A DNA stretch of 64,000 bases. Origin: Pseudomonas sp. Root71. Its GTDB lineage: Bacteria; Pseudomonadota; Gammaproteobacteria; Pseudomonadales; Pseudomonadaceae. The DNA lies in NCBI RefSeq assembly GCF_001429045.1, contig NZ_LMHY01000001.1:126888-190887 (forward strand). Direction: 5' to 3'. Below the pieces are notes generated by a model that ran no database searches, had not been told where the DNA came from, and saw only the letters and a program-made list of their open reading frames with translations. A program made the translations under genes and the position numbers. Within the stretch, counting starts at the first letter, position 1, and the number at the start of each line of letters is the position of its first letter. Of the stretch, positions 62,686 to 64,000 are shown in pieces.

Positions 62686-64000
62686 TTATGCCTTCAGAGG
62701 CACCAGACGCGGAGCAATCATGTTTTCCGGGCGCAAGATGTCGGCGAGCATGGCTTCGTCGAGCAGACCTTCTTCGCGCACCAGTTCCAGCACGCCGCGG
62801 CCGCTTTCAAGGGCGAGGCCGGCGATGCGGGTGGCATTCTTGTAGCCGATGTACGGGTTCAGCGCGGTGACCAGGCCGATCGAGTGCTCGACCAGTTCAC
62901 GGCAGCGTGCTTCGTTGGCGGTGATGCCGACGATGCAGTGTTCGCGCAGCATGTCCATGGCGCGTTGCAGCAGGCGGATCGAGTCGAAGATCTTGAAGGC
63001 GATCAGCGGCTCCATCACGTTCAGTTGCAGCTGGCCGCCTTCGGCCGCGATGGTCAGGGCCAGGTCGTTACCGATGATCTGGAACGCCACCTGGTTGACC
63101 GCTTCCGGAATAACCGGGTTGACCTTGCCTGGCATGATCGAACTGCCTGGTTGACGCGCCGGCAGGTTGATCTCGTTGATGCCGGTGCGTGGGCCGCTGG
63201 ACAGCAGGCGCAGGTCGTTGCAGATCTTCGACAGCTTGACCGCGGTACGCTTGAGCATGCCGGAGAACAGCACGAAGGCGCCCATGTCGGAGGTGGCTTC
63301 GATCAGGTCGGCGGCCGGTACCAGCGGTTGACCGCTGATCACTGCCAGACGCTGAACGGCCAGGTGCTGGTAACGCGGGTCGGCGTTGATGCCGGTGCCG
63401 ATCGCGGTGCCACCCAGGTTCACTTCGGTCAGCACTTCCGGAGCCAGGGTCTTCAGGCGTGCCAGGTCTTCACCCAGGGTGGTGGCAAACGCACGGAACT
63501 CCTGACCCAGGGTCATCGGAACGGCGTCTTGCAGCTGGGTACGACCCATCTTCAGGACGTGGTTGAATTCTTCACCCTTGGCCGCGAACGCTTGAATCAG
63601 GCTGTCGAGGCTGGCGAGCAGGGCGTCGTGACCGAGCAACAGGCCCAGACGGATCGCCGTCGGGTAGGCGTCGTTGGTCGACTGCGCCATGTTCACGTCA
63701 TCGTTCGGGTGCAGGTACTGGTACTCGCCTTTCTGGTGACCCATGGCCTCCAGCGCGATGTTGGCGATGACTTCGTTGGCATTCATGTTGGTCGAAGTGC
63801 CAGCGCCGCCTTGGATCATGTCCACCACGAATTCTTCGTGGAAGTCGCCGCGGATCAAACGTGCACAGGCTTCGCTGATGGCAGCGTGCTTGGCTTCGCT
63901 CAGGTGACCCAATTCACGGTTGGCGTCAGCGGCGGCCTGTTTAACCATCGCCAGGCCGACAACCAGTTTCGGGTAGTGCGAAATCGGAACGCCCGAAAGG
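62686..64000 (-). CDS. aspA: Aspartate ammonia-lyase, 5' part outside the window
   Basis: 438 codons are visible and the frame runs off the right edge (LSGVPISHYPKLVVGLAMVK at the edge); the full family length is about 475. It converts aspartate to fumarate and ammonia. The fumarase/aspartase signature GSSIMPGKVNPVIPEAVNQV, GGAGTSTNMNANEVIANIAL, NDDVNMAQSTNDAYPTAIRL and KMGRTQLQDAVPMTLGQEFR are intact. Followed by a strong terminator, then the symporter and asparaginase genes on the same strand. Confidence 0.96.
   Translation of the reverse strand, partial: LSGVPISHYPKLVVGLAMVKQAAADANRELGHLSEAKHAAISEACARLIRGDFHEEFVVDMIQGGAGTSTNMNANEVIANIALEAMGHQKGEYQYLHPNDDVNMAQSTNDAYPTAIRLGLLLGHDALLASLDSLIQAFAAKGEEFNHVLKMGRTQLQDAVPMTLGQEFRAFATTLGEDLARLKTLAPEVLTEVNLGGTAIGTGINADPRYQHLAVQRLAVISGQPLVPAADLIEATSDMGAFVLFSGMLKRTAVKLSKICNDLRLLSSGPRTGINEINLPARQPGSSIMPGKVNPVIPEAVNQVAFQIIGNDLALTIAAEGGQLQLNVMEPLIAFKIFDSIRLLQRAMDMLREHCIVGITANEARCRELVEHSIGLVTALNPYIGYKNATRIAGLALESGRGVLELVREEGLLDEAMLADILRPENMIAPRLVPLKA

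Overview
The window is about 64 kb of high-GC chromosome from a Pseudomonas, most likely the P. fluorescens group. The evidence is the gene set and order, the REP-type inverted repeats (GATCGCAGCC...GGCAGCTCCTAC), and the codon use. It opens with the last codons of glmS and its vacant attTn7 site and closes inside aspA. From memory, most anchors (glmS, folE2/gamma-carbonic anhydrase, pdxY, uvrD, an RpiR regulator, pycR-pycA-pycB, aspA) sit in the same arm of the P. aeruginosa chromosome, on the origin-proximal side. No rRNA, tRNA, prophage, CRISPR array or intact mobile element was seen.

Layout. 0-5 kb: a leftward efflux operon (AI-2E-type permease, outer-membrane lipoprotein, HlyD adaptor, DUF2955 membrane protein). 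5.5-9.3 kb: a LysR regulator, a glutathione transferase and a PNPOx/FAD-reductase/2Fe-2S fusion. 9.4-12.7 kb: a DUF3142 lipoprotein and a 704-residue envelope protein of unknown function. 12.7-15.4 kb: LysE exporter, Lrp regulator, stand-alone dihydrolipoyl dehydrogenase. 15.6-21.6 kb: a translationally coupled operon of three SPFH (HflK/HflC-like) proteins and a P1B-type metal ATPase; one SPFH protein carries a 16-histidine tail. 21.8-25.1 kb: CFA synthase and cardiolipin synthase, convergent, then a DUF3617 protein.

25.2-33.3 kb is a zinc-starvation island. Two near-perfect Zur-type palindromes lie at its centre. One heads a leftward operon: folE2, metal ABC transporter (ATPase, permease, binding protein), gamma-carbonic anhydrase, and a ThrRS-derived protein that has lost the whole catalytic core and three of the four editing-site metal ligands. 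The other lies between a COG0523 metallochaperone gene and a small secreted protein interrupted by an in-frame amber codon. A second COG0523 gene and a small secreted Cys-rich protein complete the island.

33-44.5 kb holds housekeeping genes: DUF3301, pdxY, thioesterase, Kef-type antiporter, SMI1/KNR4 protein, Tim44-like protein, uvrD, and a PAS-GGDEF-EAL protein. 44.5-46.3 kb is an AT-rich accessory patch with two paralogous small orphan genes around a dead IS5-family transposase. 46.3-51.9 kb is a carbon-metabolism block: rccR-like regulator with an operator-like palindrome, pycR, and the two-subunit pyruvate carboxylase. 52-55.4 kb: two GNATs, a PaiB-like flavin protein and a divergent MocR regulator whose linker DNA is packed with DnaA-box-like 9-mers. 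55.7-64 kb: an AT-rich orphan gene, an acetylpolyamine module (AraC, aphA, periplasmic binding protein), asparaginase, an AGCS symporter and aspA.
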